Shown: positions 16,986 to 24,884, numbered from the stretch's first letter. The stretch is 42,088 bases of DNA from Paucibacter sp. TC2R-5 (GCF_025717605.1 NZ_JAJIRQ010000013.1:1-42088); one strand, 5' to 3'. Numbers and translations are program-made. The notes: generated from the sequence alone by a model not told the origin.

Positions 16986-18477
16986 CAGAACCCTTCAGTT
17001 CCCGAAGAACGCCCTGAACCTCAGAAATCGTACGCTGCAGCTGCAAGTAGGCGGGGGACTCCTGCTCACCCCGACCGCTGTCTTTGTAGAACGTCACAAC
17101 GCTGCGGAAGTCCGTCAGCACTTGCTCATGAAGAGCAACGTCCCGTACTGGCATGAATTTCGGGCAGCCGTAGCATGACGAAATGGGATTGAGTTCGCAG
17201 CTCGGCTGACCGGTAGTGCAGCCCCCGATGCCAGCAATAGGAATTCCATGAGGTACGCCCGCCACCTGCTGGTCGCCTCGCAACGAGGCCAATTCGTCTG
17301 GAGAAAGGAATTTTTCTCCGGCTATTTTGGCCACCGTTCGATAGGTTTCAGACACGCCAAGTGCTTTGTTCACCAACTCGGCCTGATTGGCTGAATGGGC
17401 AAAGTACACATTTGAGGTTCGCAGGCTTGAGTGGCCCAGGGCTGCCGCTAGGTCTTCATGACTCGCGCCAGCGTCAACCAGCCGTTGTGCCATCGAATGG
17501 CGAAAGTCGTAGGCCGTACGGTTGCCATCGGGGAGGATTTTAGCAATTCTTGCTATCAAAGCCGTGCTTAGCGTCCCAACTTTGGCGAATCCAAAGAAAA
17601 ATGCCCCTTCACCCTCGGACGCCCGACGCTGCATGAGCGCCACGAAAAGCGGCGCCCATTCACGCTTGACCTTTCGGTTGAGGCGTAGGCTCGCTAGGGC
17701 CGGGTCCCGTTGCTTCAACATCTTGAAGGACAAGAGTACGGTGGCGCTGCCGTCTACCTCACTGACGCGCACGGAGCAATCTTGCTTTCGTAACATGGCG
17801 AGCTGCTTCGGCCGCATGCCAAACTGGTATGAACTCACAAGAAGACATGCCAGTTCAATGTCCGACTGTCCAAGGTCAAACGCCCGGCTCGCCTGGTCGT
17901 CAATCCAGCGAACCAGCCGTGCTTCCTCTTCAATGGTGACAAAGCAATCGCCGGCACGCACGGTGGAATATCGGTCCCGAGCTTTTAAGGGCAGGGCTCT
18001 GGATACAAAACTGACGTGTAACGGACACCATGGCCCAAACCTCATACGGCAGAGGAAGCCCAACAGCCCTCGTAAGGACGCCAGCGCATCAGTCGAATAT
18101 TTGGCGACCAACTCTCGCCAGTTCCGACGCATGGCCAACGGCTCAGACAGGGCTGCAGCCTCAATGTCCGCTGAAGCGATACCTGTAAGCAGGTCAAAGT
18201 ACGACACAACGGTGCTCGGCATCAGGTCCTGGATTGAGAACAGTAGATAGGCACGGATGAGCGGCCGAATTCGAATATCTAGCCGAGCAAATTTCAGGGT
18301 GTACCGCTGGCCAGAGACATGAAGGACCATCGAGTCCAAGCATTCTGCAGGTTTCAGCGTTCGAAGTTGCTCATCAAAATCATCTTCATATCGGATGACG
18401 CTGGGAAGGCGGGGTAAGCCATTGAGTGCATCCAAGAAGGCGTCAGATTGGATGTGCCGAACTGTCCCGGCGGTCAA
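16978..18477 (-). CDS. Tyrosine recombinase (second of three)
   Basis: This 499-residue protein starts with TTG in a TTGA overlap with the stop of the first recombinase, an arrangement that implies translational coupling. Arg I is R222 in YQFGMRPKQLAML. Box II is Y323-x-x-R326 in TAYDFRH, so the usual histidine is tyrosine. Box III is H349 in LGHSS, and the nucleophile is Y358 in SNVYFAH. Near the C terminus is a cysteine cluster, GGCTTGQPSCELN then SCYGCPKF, similar in kind to that of the 780-aa protein. The domain order and keeping of the nucleophile suggest an active enzyme. Confidence 0.87.
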   Translation of the reverse strand: MTAGTVRHIQSDAFLDALNGLPRLPSVIRYEDDFDEQLRTLKPAECLDSMVLHVSGQRYTLKFARLDIRIRPLIRAYLLFSIQDLMPSTVVSYFDLLTGIASADIEAAALSEPLAMRRNWRELVAKYSTDALASLRGLLGFLCRMRFGPWCPLHVSFVSRALPLKARDRYSTVRAGDCFVTIEEEARLVRWIDDQASRAFDLGQSDIELACLLVSSYQFGMRPKQLAMLRKQDCSVRVSEVDGSATVLLSFKMLKQRDPALASLRLNRKVKREWAPLFVALMQRRASEGEGAFFFGFAKVGTLSTALIARIAKILPDGNRTAYDFRHSMAQRLVDAGASHEDLAAALGHSSLRTSNVYFAHSANQAELVNKALGVSETYRTVAKIAGEKFLSPDELASLRGDQQVAGVPHGIPIAGIGGCTTGQPSCELNPISSCYGCPKFMPVRDVALHEQVLTDFRSVVTFYKDSGRGEQESPAYLQLQRTISEVQGVLRELKGSDE

Positions 18478-19655
18478 AGTGGCAAGGCTTTCAAGAATTC
18501 AAGCCGGTCGTCGAACTGGTCGGCCAAAGTTTCATTGAGCCTCTCATCCATGGCTGCTTTTGCGTAATGAAGGGGCATCAAAGAATTTTTCGACCAACCA
18601 AAGTAGCTGCGAAGGTGCGCCATGGCCTGTTCTGGGGATTTGCCTGCGGAAAGCAACTGCTTCATTCGAACGACAGCACAGGTGTGCCGTAGCGCATGGG
18701 GGGTAACAAACAAGGCATCTGTGTACTTGAGTAAATCGGCCCTGGCTCCAGTTGAGAGTGCGCCAGACAGCCTTCGAAATGCTTTGCCAACGCCCGCTAA
18801 AGACAGTGGCTTTCCTAGCATGCTACTCAAAAAATAGTCGTGATTTACTTTACCTCGGTAATTTTCAGCATAAGCAAGAAGCACGCCGGCTGTTGTATTT
18901 GTAACGGGAATTTGTCGAATCGAATCAGCGGTCTTGATACTGGGCTTTGAGAGCCTTGGATCATCCTCAGCTTCGTTGGTTCGAACTATTAAGAGCCACC
19001 GGGTGGCGCCAGTCTTGGGGTCTCGCTGAGAAACTGGCGTGCTTGCGCTGAGCGTCAAGGCCTCACCACGTCGAAGCCCCTGATTCAGCAGCAAGACAAA
19101 CAGGCTGTACACGCGCCATTGTGTGGCCACCTGGTCAAAAGGGTTTCGCGCTGAGCCAGGGGTCACAACCTCCATTATTTCCAACAAGACGGAGGCAGGA
19201 ATCGCTCTTGGCTTTAAGTTGAAGCGTTTCTTAAGTGGTCGAAGCCCAATATAGAGGCGGTCCAGAGCGGCGATTCGTTCACGGATATCGGCCATACGAT
19301 GAGCCATGGCTGGGTTTCGCTCCAGTCGCTCACAAGTGTCTCGGACAAAGAGAAATGCCGTCTGCCATCGAGTTTGTGACGTGCTCTTTGGGCTTGGAAC
19401 GTTCAGCAGTGACACGAAGAATGCTTCCAGCATGTTCCCAAGCGCTTCAAGATCAAGCGCGGCAATTGCGTCGTCCAAGACCCCTCCAGCATTTTCAGTG
19501 TGCGCGTACAGCGACTCAATGTCCGATAGTTTCCTTTTTAGGGTCGAAGTCGCTAAACCGGCTCCGTGAAAGATTGACCAGACCGATGCCCAATACCTAG
19601 GCAACATTTGGTCGTCAACCAGAACTGGTTTTTGATGTGGGAGTGTGAGGAGCAT
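18474..19655 (-). CDS. Tyrosine recombinase (first of three)
   Basis: This 393-residue protein is the first gene of the operon. The N-terminal 110 residues form the core-binding domain. The catalytic set is R195 or R196 in NQGLRRGEAL, H320-x-x-R323 in HALRHTCAV, W354 in FGWSKNS (the accepted alternative to histidine), and Y364 in PLHYAKA. It resembles TnpA-type enzymes in size (Tn554 TnpA is 361 aa). Just upstream of its ATG lie two direct repeats with paired boxes at 19658-19735, which may be its binding sites. The promoter must lie between 19656 and about 19840. Confidence 0.9.
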   Translation of the reverse strand: MLLTLPHQKPVLVDDQMLPRYWASVWSIFHGAGLATSTLKRKLSDIESLYAHTENAGGVLDDAIAALDLEALGNMLEAFFVSLLNVPSPKSTSQTRWQTAFLFVRDTCERLERNPAMAHRMADIRERIAALDRLYIGLRPLKKRFNLKPRAIPASVLLEIMEVVTPGSARNPFDQVATQWRVYSLFVLLLNQGLRRGEALTLSASTPVSQRDPKTGATRWLLIVRTNEAEDDPRLSKPSIKTADSIRQIPVTNTTAGVLLAYAENYRGKVNHDYFLSSMLGKPLSLAGVGKAFRRLSGALSTGARADLLKYTDALFVTPHALRHTCAVVRMKQLLSAGKSPEQAMAHLRSYFGWSKNSLMPLHYAKAAMDERLNETLADQFDDRLEFLKALPL

Positions 19656-19657
19656 TT

Positions 19658-19735
19658 AACGCAACAGTGAAAGGTAGTCATTGTGCAGGAATCTGTTGCT
19701 TATTTTTCGGATAACGCAACACCAGCAAAGGTAGT
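19658..19735. repeat. Paired direct repeats upstream of the recombinase operon
   Basis: AACGCAACA (19658-19666) then AAAGGTAGT (19670-19678) recurs as AACGCAACA (19713-19721) then AAAGGTAGT (19727-19735). The spacers are 3 and 5 bases, and an inverted TGTTGC lies at about 19694 between them. Such two-box repeats are what one expects of recombinase arm or core sites at an element end, or of an autoregulatory operator. The matching end on the far side of the element was not found. Confidence 0.5.
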
Positions 19736-19738
19736 TGC

Positions 19739-19766
19739 TCTATCGACAATGTGTATTTTGCCGGTC
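19739..19766. other. attL: dif-like half site (XerC arm and centre kept)
   Basis: The sequence reads TCTATCGACAA (XerC arm), TGTGTA (centre), then TTTTGCCGGTC. Bases 19741-19757 are identical to 31801-31817 at the other end of the prophage. The last 11 bases do not resemble a XerD arm, as expected if phage sequence replaced it on integration by XerC-first strand exchange. Confidence 0.65.
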
Positions 19767-19848
19767 AGCGAAAAACGCTCAGAACCTCGATAAACACTGG
19801 CGAAACTCCCGTTTGGCCTATGGGACAAAATGTCCCAAACTTGCGTTT

Positions 19849-20145
19849 TTAGTGTGCCTGGGACGCTGGGTTAGACGCCTCAAGCCGAGTAAGTAGCATT
19901 TGCCACACTTCGCGGTCTGAATCCGTGCTTGCTCGCTCCAAATTTACCCATGCGACAACCGTCGCTGCATCGAGGCCGCAAAGCTCGCCAAGCCGCATGG
20001 CTACAGGGTTTGCGGGCACTGTCCTGCCTGCCCGATAGTTGCAAATGGCGTTCGGATGGATGCCAAGAATTTTGGCTAAACGGTAGTCGGAAACGTCGCC
20101 TTGGCGCTGCTTGGCGACTTCGATCAAATCGACGGTTGAAAGCAC
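19849..20145 (-). CDS. Prophage HTH repressor candidate (DUF3693-like)
   Basis: I chose the GTG at 20145, five bases after a GGGGGG ribosome-binding site, over the longer ATG frame at 20220, giving 98 residues. Residues 10-60 form an XRE-type helix-turn-helix (YRLAKILGIHPNAICNYRAG), followed by the motif VVAWVNLERASTDSDREVW typical of phage DUF3693 proteins. It is the only gene facing left at this end and is divergent from the early operon. It therefore fits a lysogeny repressor acting on the shared 200-base control region. Confidence 0.78.
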   Translation of the reverse strand: MLSTVDLIEVAKQRQGDVSDYRLAKILGIHPNAICNYRAGRTVPANPVAMRLGELCGLDAATVVAWVNLERASTDSDREVWQMLLTRLEASNPASQAH

Positions 20146-20199
20146 TGAAACCCCCCGGTTTCGTCGCTGAATTGCGACAAAGTGAACTGTATACCCTAC

Positions 20200-20254
20200 A
20201 TCAAACAGAGGGTAGGGCAAACACTACGTTTGATATACAACGTGGCGTTTGATA
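20200..20254. promoter_or_regulatory. Operator-like GTTTGATA repeats in the divergent control region
   Basis: GTTTGATA occurs at 20228-20235 and 20247-20254, 19 bases apart, and its inverse ATCAAAC lies at 20200-20206. The repeats lie between the repressor-like gene and the rightward early genes. Their spacing, close to two helical turns, is what a dimeric repressor operator would show. That the HTH protein binds here is inference. Confidence 0.5.
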
Positions 20255-20267
20255 ACGTGCGCCTCGC

Positions 20268-20324
20268 TGACCGGGTTTTTAAGTCTTGCCTCCCCCGGTT
20301 CCCCCGGTCAGCACCTTGACCGGG
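20268..20324. other. Inverted repeat of TGACCGGG boxes before the first early gene
   Basis: CCCGGTCA (20303-20310) and TGACCGGG (20317-20324) form a perfect 8-bp stem with a 6-base loop, and a third copy, TGACCGGG, is at 20268-20275. The hairpin precedes the first early gene by 24 bases. It could be an attenuator, a second operator or part of the replication origin. Confidence 0.45.
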
Positions 20325-20348
20325 CGGGCCAATGAACGGGGGTTCGGT

Positions 20349-20546
20349 ATGCGTTACACGATCAATTTGATAGGCCAAGACGATCCGGCGACCATCAAAG
20401 CCGAGGCGGGCCGAGTCTTGTTCAATGGGCGGGCAATCCTGCCATTTGAGGCCGCAATGCTGGGCGATGCGCTGAACGAATGCGCCGACCAAGCCGAAAC
20501 ACTCGCAGCGCAAGCGGCGGCGGCACTTCAACCCGTAGAGGCTTGA
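20349..20546 (+). CDS. Small prophage early protein
   Basis: I placed the start at the ATG at 20349 (MRYTINLIGQDD), with GGGGG nine bases upstream, giving 65 residues. It is acidic, with a beta-rich first half (AGRVLFNGRAILPFE) and an alanine-rich helical end (ECADQAETLAAQAAAAL). It lacks a membrane segment and has no family that I know. Being first in the rightward series, it may have a regulatory or replication-accessory role. Confidence 0.6.
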   Translation: MRYTINLIGQDDPATIKAEAGRVLFNGRAILPFEAAMLGDALNECADQAETLAAQAAAALQPVEA

Positions 20547-20549
20547 GCC

Positions 20550-20774
20550 ATGAAGCCGGACACACAGCGTTTTGTTATCGAAGTTCACGAATTTAAAGAC
20601 AACAGCCTGAAAAAATGGGTCAGGGCAGTCGGCCGCAAAGGGCCGCAATATTACGTTTGCTGGACGCGGGCCGCGGCGTGTGAAATGCGGGGCGGCATCG
20701 CTGAAAGATCGCTTGCGGAGCTGGCGAAAACAGCGGCGGCGGCGGGGCACACTTTGCGGATAGTTCCAGCATGA
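20550..20774 (+). CDS. Small prophage protein, unknown
   Basis: This 74-residue protein starts three bases after the previous gene's stop. The first half is beta-like and basic (RFVIEVHEFKDNSLKKWVRA), and the second is helical (IAERSLAELAKTAAAAG). It ends in an ATGA overlap with the next gene. It is cytoplasmic and of unknown role, probably part of the early/replication operon. Confidence 0.6.
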   Translation: MKPDTQRFVIEVHEFKDNSLKKWVRAVGRKGPQYYVCWTRAAACEMRGGIAERSLAELAKTAAAAGHTLRIVPA

Positions 20775-21076
20775 GCGGGCCGCTTTCATCCACACTCGCA
20801 AGCGCGGCGGTGCGTCACGCTGCAATGGCCCAATGCCATGCAGTAATCAAAGCCTGGGCGCCGAGCAAGGCGCAAAGCTTGCCCGCCAAGACCTGGGCGG
20901 CTATTCCAGAGCGCACGCGCTTGACCCTGGTAATGATCGCGGCAAGTCAACCGGGCGAGCCGGTACGGCTGGCGCGGCAGCCGTGGGCGAGCTTTTCCGA
21001 AGCGGATCAGTGCGCAATGGCGGCGGCGGCGCGTGTGCTGCTGAAAGACCTACGCAACGCGGCGAGCTTGTTCTAA
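20771..21076 (+). CDS. Small prophage protein, unknown
   Basis: This 101-residue helical protein starts in an ATGA overlap with the preceding gene. It has repeated Ala-rich helices (STLASAAVRHAAMAQCHAVI; CAMAAAARVLLKDLRNAASL) and no membrane segment or metal motif. I do not recognise it. Its position before the Rep gene suggests a replication-accessory or regulatory role. Confidence 0.55.
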   Translation: MSGPLSSTLASAAVRHAAMAQCHAVIKAWAPSKAQSLPAKTWAAIPERTRLTLVMIAASQPGEPVRLARQPWASFSEADQCAMAAAARVLLKDLRNAASLF

Positions 21077-21079
21077 GCC

Positions 21080-21505
21080 ATGAGCAGCGGAAAAAGCGCG
21101 GTTCTTGCCCGCCTGTATGTCCCTTGTGATTTTGCGGGCTACAGGACAAACATCGAGGCGCATCGGTGGGGAAATACCGTTACATCGGCGTTTGTTGTGC
21201 TGGGGCGAGAGCCTGAACACATCGAATCGTTGCGGGTGCGTATGGGTCCGCACGTGCTTATGGATTTTTCCAGCGTGACAGATCCAGAGACAGGCATTAA
21301 GACAACCGGTGGACAGTTGGCGGCGTGCATGTCGGCCTACTTTGGCCGGCGTGAGCTGGGAGGATTTCGCCTACCGATGGCCGACCTTCCGGGCCAGGGC
21401 GTGGCAATACCGATCAACTGGAGCCTATCGCTTGAAATTGGTTTTTGCGCTGACATGCCGGCCGGCAAGACCTTTGTTTTTCAAGAATTGATCGAGCTGG
21501 GCTGA
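21080..21505 (+). CDS. Prophage protein upstream of Rep, unknown
   Basis: This 141-residue protein is mixed alpha/beta, without signal peptide or membrane segment. It includes SAVLARLYVPCDFAGYRTNI and a C-terminal beta-like stretch (WSLSLEIGFCADMPAGKTFV). Its stop overlaps the Rep start as TGATG, so the two are translationally coupled. A single-stranded-DNA-binding or Rep-accessory role is possible from position only. Confidence 0.55.
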   Translation: MSSGKSAVLARLYVPCDFAGYRTNIEAHRWGNTVTSAFVVLGREPEHIESLRVRMGPHVLMDFSSVTDPETGIKTTGGQLAACMSAYFGRRELGGFRLPMADLPGQGVAIPINWSLSLEIGFCADMPAGKTFVFQELIELG

Positions 21506-23283
21506 TGCCTTACAGCGCCGCACAAATCCGGTCCTTGAAAGCCGAGGCCGACGCGCCGCACTATGCGGAGGCGAAGCGCCGCGCAGAGTTCGCGGACGCT
21601 ATGCGCTGGGCCGGCGCCAAGATCGACACGGCTTTGCACAGCATCACCGGCCTTGAGCCCGATTGGCAATTGCGGGCCGTCGCCAAAGCGCGGGCGGCGG
21701 CAATGCTTAATCTGATCCGCGACTATGAGCAGAAGATAACGCCGGCCTGGATCAATGAGCAGGTAACGCTCTTACAGGCGGCGCCGCTTGCGTTCAAATG
21801 CGGCACCGGCCGCGATGATGAGCAGTTGCAAGCAATGGTGAAGCGGGCGACTTGCCATTTGTGGTGGCGCCGCCAGCTTCGACGCGCCGCCGTAAGTACG
21901 AGAGAAACGGCCGCGATGCACGCGGGCGAAGTCTGCGCAAGGCGCCGACAGCCTTACGTAACGAACGATACGGTTCGACGTTACGAGCTGGCCGACAAAC
22001 GCAATAGGGAAATGCTGGAAGCGACAGAGCTGGAAAGCGCGGACGGCGAAGTCATAAACCTGCTGCAAGCCGTAGAAGCCAGTACGGCAAACAAGGCTAT
22101 CCGGCGCGGTGAGCTGATGACGCGCATACGGGGCGCCGAAGAATGGGCCGAGGCGCGGGGCATGGTGGGCTTGTTCACGACGAACACCACACCGAGCCGC
22201 TTTCACTCGCAACTGATGCGGGCCGGCGCCAACCCAAAGCACGACGGCAGCACGCCGAAGGATGCGCAGCAGTGGTTATGCAAGACCTGGGCGCGAGCGC
22301 GGGCGGCATTGCAGCGGCGCAAGGTGCGGGTTTTTGGCTATCGCGTGGCCGAGCCGCATCATGACGGATGCCCGCATTGGCACATGCTCCTATGGTGCGA
22401 CCCGGCACAGGTGCAACAGTTGCGCGAAACAATCCGGGCCTATTGGCTGGCCGATGCCGGCGACGAACCCGGCGCACAGGAACACCGATTCAAGGCCAAG
22501 GACTTAGACGCGGGCGGCGCCGTTTCGTATGTCGCCAAGTACATATCCAAGGGCATAGATGACGCCGGACAGATCGGCGCCGAAGGCCACACCGACGAGC
22601 GCGGCGGCGAACAGGCTGAAATGTTCGACGGCAACGCGAACAGGGTCCAGCGATGGGCCGCAGCATGGGGCATTCGGCAATTTCAGAGCATCGGGCAACC
22701 CCCGGTTACGGTTTGGCGCGAGTTGCGGCGGGTCACTGACCAAGCCGCACAGGGCGCGACTATCACGGTACAGGCCGCACATGCGGCAGTCAGCAAGACC
22801 AGCGGGCGCCGTGCGTGCTGGCGGGCCTACATGGACGCGCAGGGCGGCGCCATGCAAGGCCGCGCATACGCCGTGCGCGTGCTGGACGATGGCGAGCCGA
22901 GGGAAGGGCGCTACGGCACGGAATACCGGCCGCGCCCGGTGGGCGTGTTTGATGTGGCCGAGCCGGATCAATGGATTTTGAGCAACCGGCGCGAATGGAA
23001 AGCGCGGGGAGCCTGGGCCGAGTCGGAGCGGGTCCAGCTGCGCGGGTGGTTGTGGGCTGAGGCAAGGCCGCAGGCCGCGCAGCCTTGGACCCGTGTCATT
23101 AACTGTACGCAGGGGCGCCAGCAGGGCGCCGACCTGATGAGCCTAGGGCTAGTCGGGGCATTGAGAAAAGAGCCGGGGGCGGCAGTAAATCAACAGGAAA
23201 CCTATGAAACGCACCCCCCAAACCATCGCGGCCGAAGCTCGGGCCCATTTGACAAACGCCAGCTTGGCATTTGTCCCGGTTAA
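21505..23283 (+). CDS. Rolling-circle replication initiator (HUH, phage gpA/PM2 P12 type)
   Basis: This 592-residue protein matches the Phage_GPA (superfamily I) Rep group. Motif 1 is probably VGLFTTNTTPSRFH (221-234). Motif 2 is the metal-binding HUH H291-W-H293 in DGCPHWHMLLW. Motif 3 has the two active tyrosines Y342 and Y346 in SYVAKYISKG, the YxxxY spacing of phiX174, P2 and PM2 initiators. Rep nicks one strand at the origin and stays bound to the 5' end. The C-terminal 30 residues overlap the next gene in another frame and may be dispensable. The nick site was not located. Confidence 0.93.
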   Translation: MPYSAAQIRSLKAEADAPHYAEAKRRAEFADAMRWAGAKIDTALHSITGLEPDWQLRAVAKARAAAMLNLIRDYEQKITPAWINEQVTLLQAAPLAFKCGTGRDDEQLQAMVKRATCHLWWRRQLRRAAVSTRETAAMHAGEVCARRRQPYVTNDTVRRYELADKRNREMLEATELESADGEVINLLQAVEASTANKAIRRGELMTRIRGAEEWAEARGMVGLFTTNTTPSRFHSQLMRAGANPKHDGSTPKDAQQWLCKTWARARAALQRRKVRVFGYRVAEPHHDGCPHWHMLLWCDPAQVQQLRETIRAYWLADAGDEPGAQEHRFKAKDLDAGGAVSYVAKYISKGIDDAGQIGAEGHTDERGGEQAEMFDGNANRVQRWAAAWGIRQFQSIGQPPVTVWRELRRVTDQAAQGATITVQAAHAAVSKTSGRRACWRAYMDAQGGAMQGRAYAVRVLDDGEPREGRYGTEYRPRPVGVFDVAEPDQWILSNRREWKARGAWAESERVQLRGWLWAEARPQAAQPWTRVINCTQGRQQGADLMSLGLVGALRKEPGAAVNQQETYETHPPNHRGRSSGPFDKRQLGICPG

Positions 23284-23398
23284 CGTTGTCAAATCGGCAG
23301 AGCTGGCCGTTGAATTCATGGAGAGCACAGTAGCGGCGCTGGACTCGGCCGGCATCCTGCCTCAAGACCCGCCAGCACCAGAACAAGCGGCGGGCTGA
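23204..23398 (+). CDS. Small prophage protein overlapping the end of rep
   Basis: This 64-residue protein has AGGAAA five bases before its ATG and overlaps the rep gene by 80 bases in another frame. It is helical (TIAAEARAHLTNASLAFVPV; AELAVEFMESTVAALDSAGI) with a Pro-rich end. It lacks a membrane segment. The good ribosome-binding site makes it credible in spite of the overlap. The function is unknown. Confidence 0.6.
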   Translation: MKRTPQTIAAEARAHLTNASLAFVPVNVVKSAELAVEFMESTVAALDSAGILPQDPPAPEQAAG

Positions 23399-23400
23399 CC

Positions 23401-23709
23401 GTGGCGGCCGAGACAATCGGCCGCTGCAAGTGTCCGGTTTGCGGCGGGGCGGCGCGTTTGAGTCTCGCCAAGTCGCAACTGTCGGTTATCACTTGCAACG
23501 GTTGCAACTTCCAAGGATTCGCACGGTCCGACCGCAGCGACGAAAAATTGCGGGCTTTGCTCATCGCAGAGCCGGCCGCAGCCGCGCCAGCAGCCGCACC
23601 GGCACCGACGCCGGCACCGGCCGCAGCCAAACCGCCAACACCGGCACCAGCACCAGCAGCCGAGGCGCCAGCAGCGGCGCGGGCGAGCTGGGGCATTTTT
23701 GGAGGCTGA
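23401..23709 (+). CDS. Zinc-ribbon protein with Pro/Ala-rich linker
   Basis: This 102-residue protein begins with GTG, two bases after the previous stop. Residues 9-35 form a zinc ribbon with CPVC (11-14) and CNGC (32-35). Residues 58-95 are a low-complexity Ala/Pro repeat (APAPTPAPAAAKPPTPAPAP), probably an extended linker, ending in the aromatic tail WGIFGG. The ribbon suggests binding of nucleic acid or a replication/transcription partner, for example a late regulator. That is inference. Confidence 0.7.
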   Translation: MAAETIGRCKCPVCGGAARLSLAKSQLSVITCNGCNFQGFARSDRSDEKLRALLIAEPAAAAPAAAPAPTPAPAAAKPPTPAPAPAAEAPAAARASWGIFGG

Positions 23710-23712
23710 CCC

Positions 23713-24201
23713 ATGCCCCCCGATCAAGAAATTCAAGACAAACAACCCGCCGACCTGGGCGCCGACCTGGGCGGGCTACTGTTGCAGGCCGAGGCTATCG
23801 AGGGCGCCAATGCACCGCCTGACCCGACACAGCAGCAAGCCGCGCAAGTGGCGGCCGTGGTCGAGAGCACAGCGGCAGAGCTGCAATCTGCGCTTGAGCT
23901 GGTGCGCATGATGGCGGCGCCGCTTATGAGCTGGTGGCCGGAATTCGGAACGGTCTGGAACGACCGCACATTGCAGGAAATCAGCGCAGGCGGCGCGGCC
24001 GTTATGGAGCGCCACGGCTGGACGGTGGGCGATGCGTTCTCGAAATTCGGGCCCTATATCGCGCTGGCCGGCGCGACCCTGCCGCCTGCCCTTGTGACCT
24101 ATCAGGCCATCAAGCTGAACAGCGCCGAGCAGCGCCGCCAGCAGCAGCCGCAGCGCCGACAGGCGCCGCAGCATGAGGACGCGGAAGGGGTCAGGCCGTG
24201 A
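23713..24201 (+). CDS. Prophage protein with one or two membrane segments, upstream of ATPase
   Basis: This 162-residue protein has an acidic, Gln-rich N-terminal half, an amphipathic region with PLMSWWPEFG, and a hydrophobic segment, YIALAGATLPPALVTYQAI (about 117-135), followed by a Gln/Arg-rich tail. It ends in a GTGA overlap with the packaging ATPase gene. It is probably a virion membrane protein or an anchor for the packaging motor; no family was recognised. Confidence 0.6.
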   Translation: MPPDQEIQDKQPADLGADLGGLLLQAEAIEGANAPPDPTQQQAAQVAAVVESTAAELQSALELVRMMAAPLMSWWPEFGTVWNDRTLQEISAGGAAVMERHGWTVGDAFSKFGPYIALAGATLPPALVTYQAIKLNSAEQRRQQQPQRRQAPQHEDAEGVRP

Positions 24202-24884
24202 GCGTCACCAACCGCGCCAAAATCGAAGCCTACATAGGCGCCAGCAGCAGCGGCAAAGGGGTAAGCATTAAGCGGCGCCTGGATGAGCTGAAGCCGCGGC
24301 GCTTGCTCATCTGGGACCCTCGCAACGAATACGGCAAAAGCGGGCCGGGTTACGACAGCTTGCCCGCCTTGATCGGCGCATTCAAGCACGCCAAAGGCGG
24401 GCCGGTGCGGGCCCGATACGTGCCTGGGGCGAATATGGACCTGGGCGAAGCGTTCGGCATCGTCTGCAAGCTGGCATTCCAAGCCGGAGACTTGGTGTTT
24501 TTGGCCGAGGAGCTTTCAGACGTTACAAAACCGAGCTGGGCGCCGCCAGCGTGGCGCCAATGCCTGACGCAAGGCCGGCACCAAGCATTGCACATCATCG
24601 GCGCGGCGCAGCGGCCGACCCTGATAGACAAGACGTTTCTTGCGAATTGCACCCTTGTTCGATGCCTGACCCTGGGCTATGCCGAGGACCGTAAAACAAT
24701 GGCACGCGAGCTGGACGTTGGCCAAGCGGCCATAGACGCGCTTTATGTGACCGAAACCGACACGCTGACGGTGATGGCTTACTTGGAGCGAGAGCGCCGC
24801 AGCAAGGAACTTACAGCGGGTCACATGCAATTCAAGGCCGGCAAATTCAGCGAAAAGCGTACACCTCACGCCGGGGCTACGTAG
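24198..24884 (+). CDS. Genome-packaging ATPase (FtsK/HerA-like, PM2 P9 type)
   Basis: This 228-residue protein starts with GTG in a four-base overlap. The P-loop is GASSSGKG (14-21), Walker B is LVFLAEEL with E104/E105, and a later GAAQRPTLIDKTFLANC region corresponds to the sensor segment of this class. Tailless membrane-containing dsDNA phages package with a small FtsK/HerA/A32-like ATPase of this size rather than a terminase. Its place just before the capsid gene matches other double-jelly-roll viruses. Similarity to Zot-type ATPases of filamentous phages is expected of the superfamily. Confidence 0.85.
   Translation: MSVTNRAKIEAYIGASSSGKGVSIKRRLDELKPRRLLIWDPRNEYGKSGPGYDSLPALIGAFKHAKGGPVRARYVPGANMDLGEAFGIVCKLAFQAGDLVFLAEELSDVTKPSWAPPAWRQCLTQGRHQALHIIGAAQRPTLIDKTFLANCTLVRCLTLGYAEDRKTMARELDVGQAAIDALYVTETDTLTVMAYLERERRSKELTAGHMQFKAGKFSEKRTPHAGAT

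Noticed and set aside
14105-19655. The recombinase operon as the integrase of the prophage
   Set aside because: It lies outside the 17-bp repeats, has its own upstream repeats, and the prophage ends form a dif-like site that needs no phage integrase.
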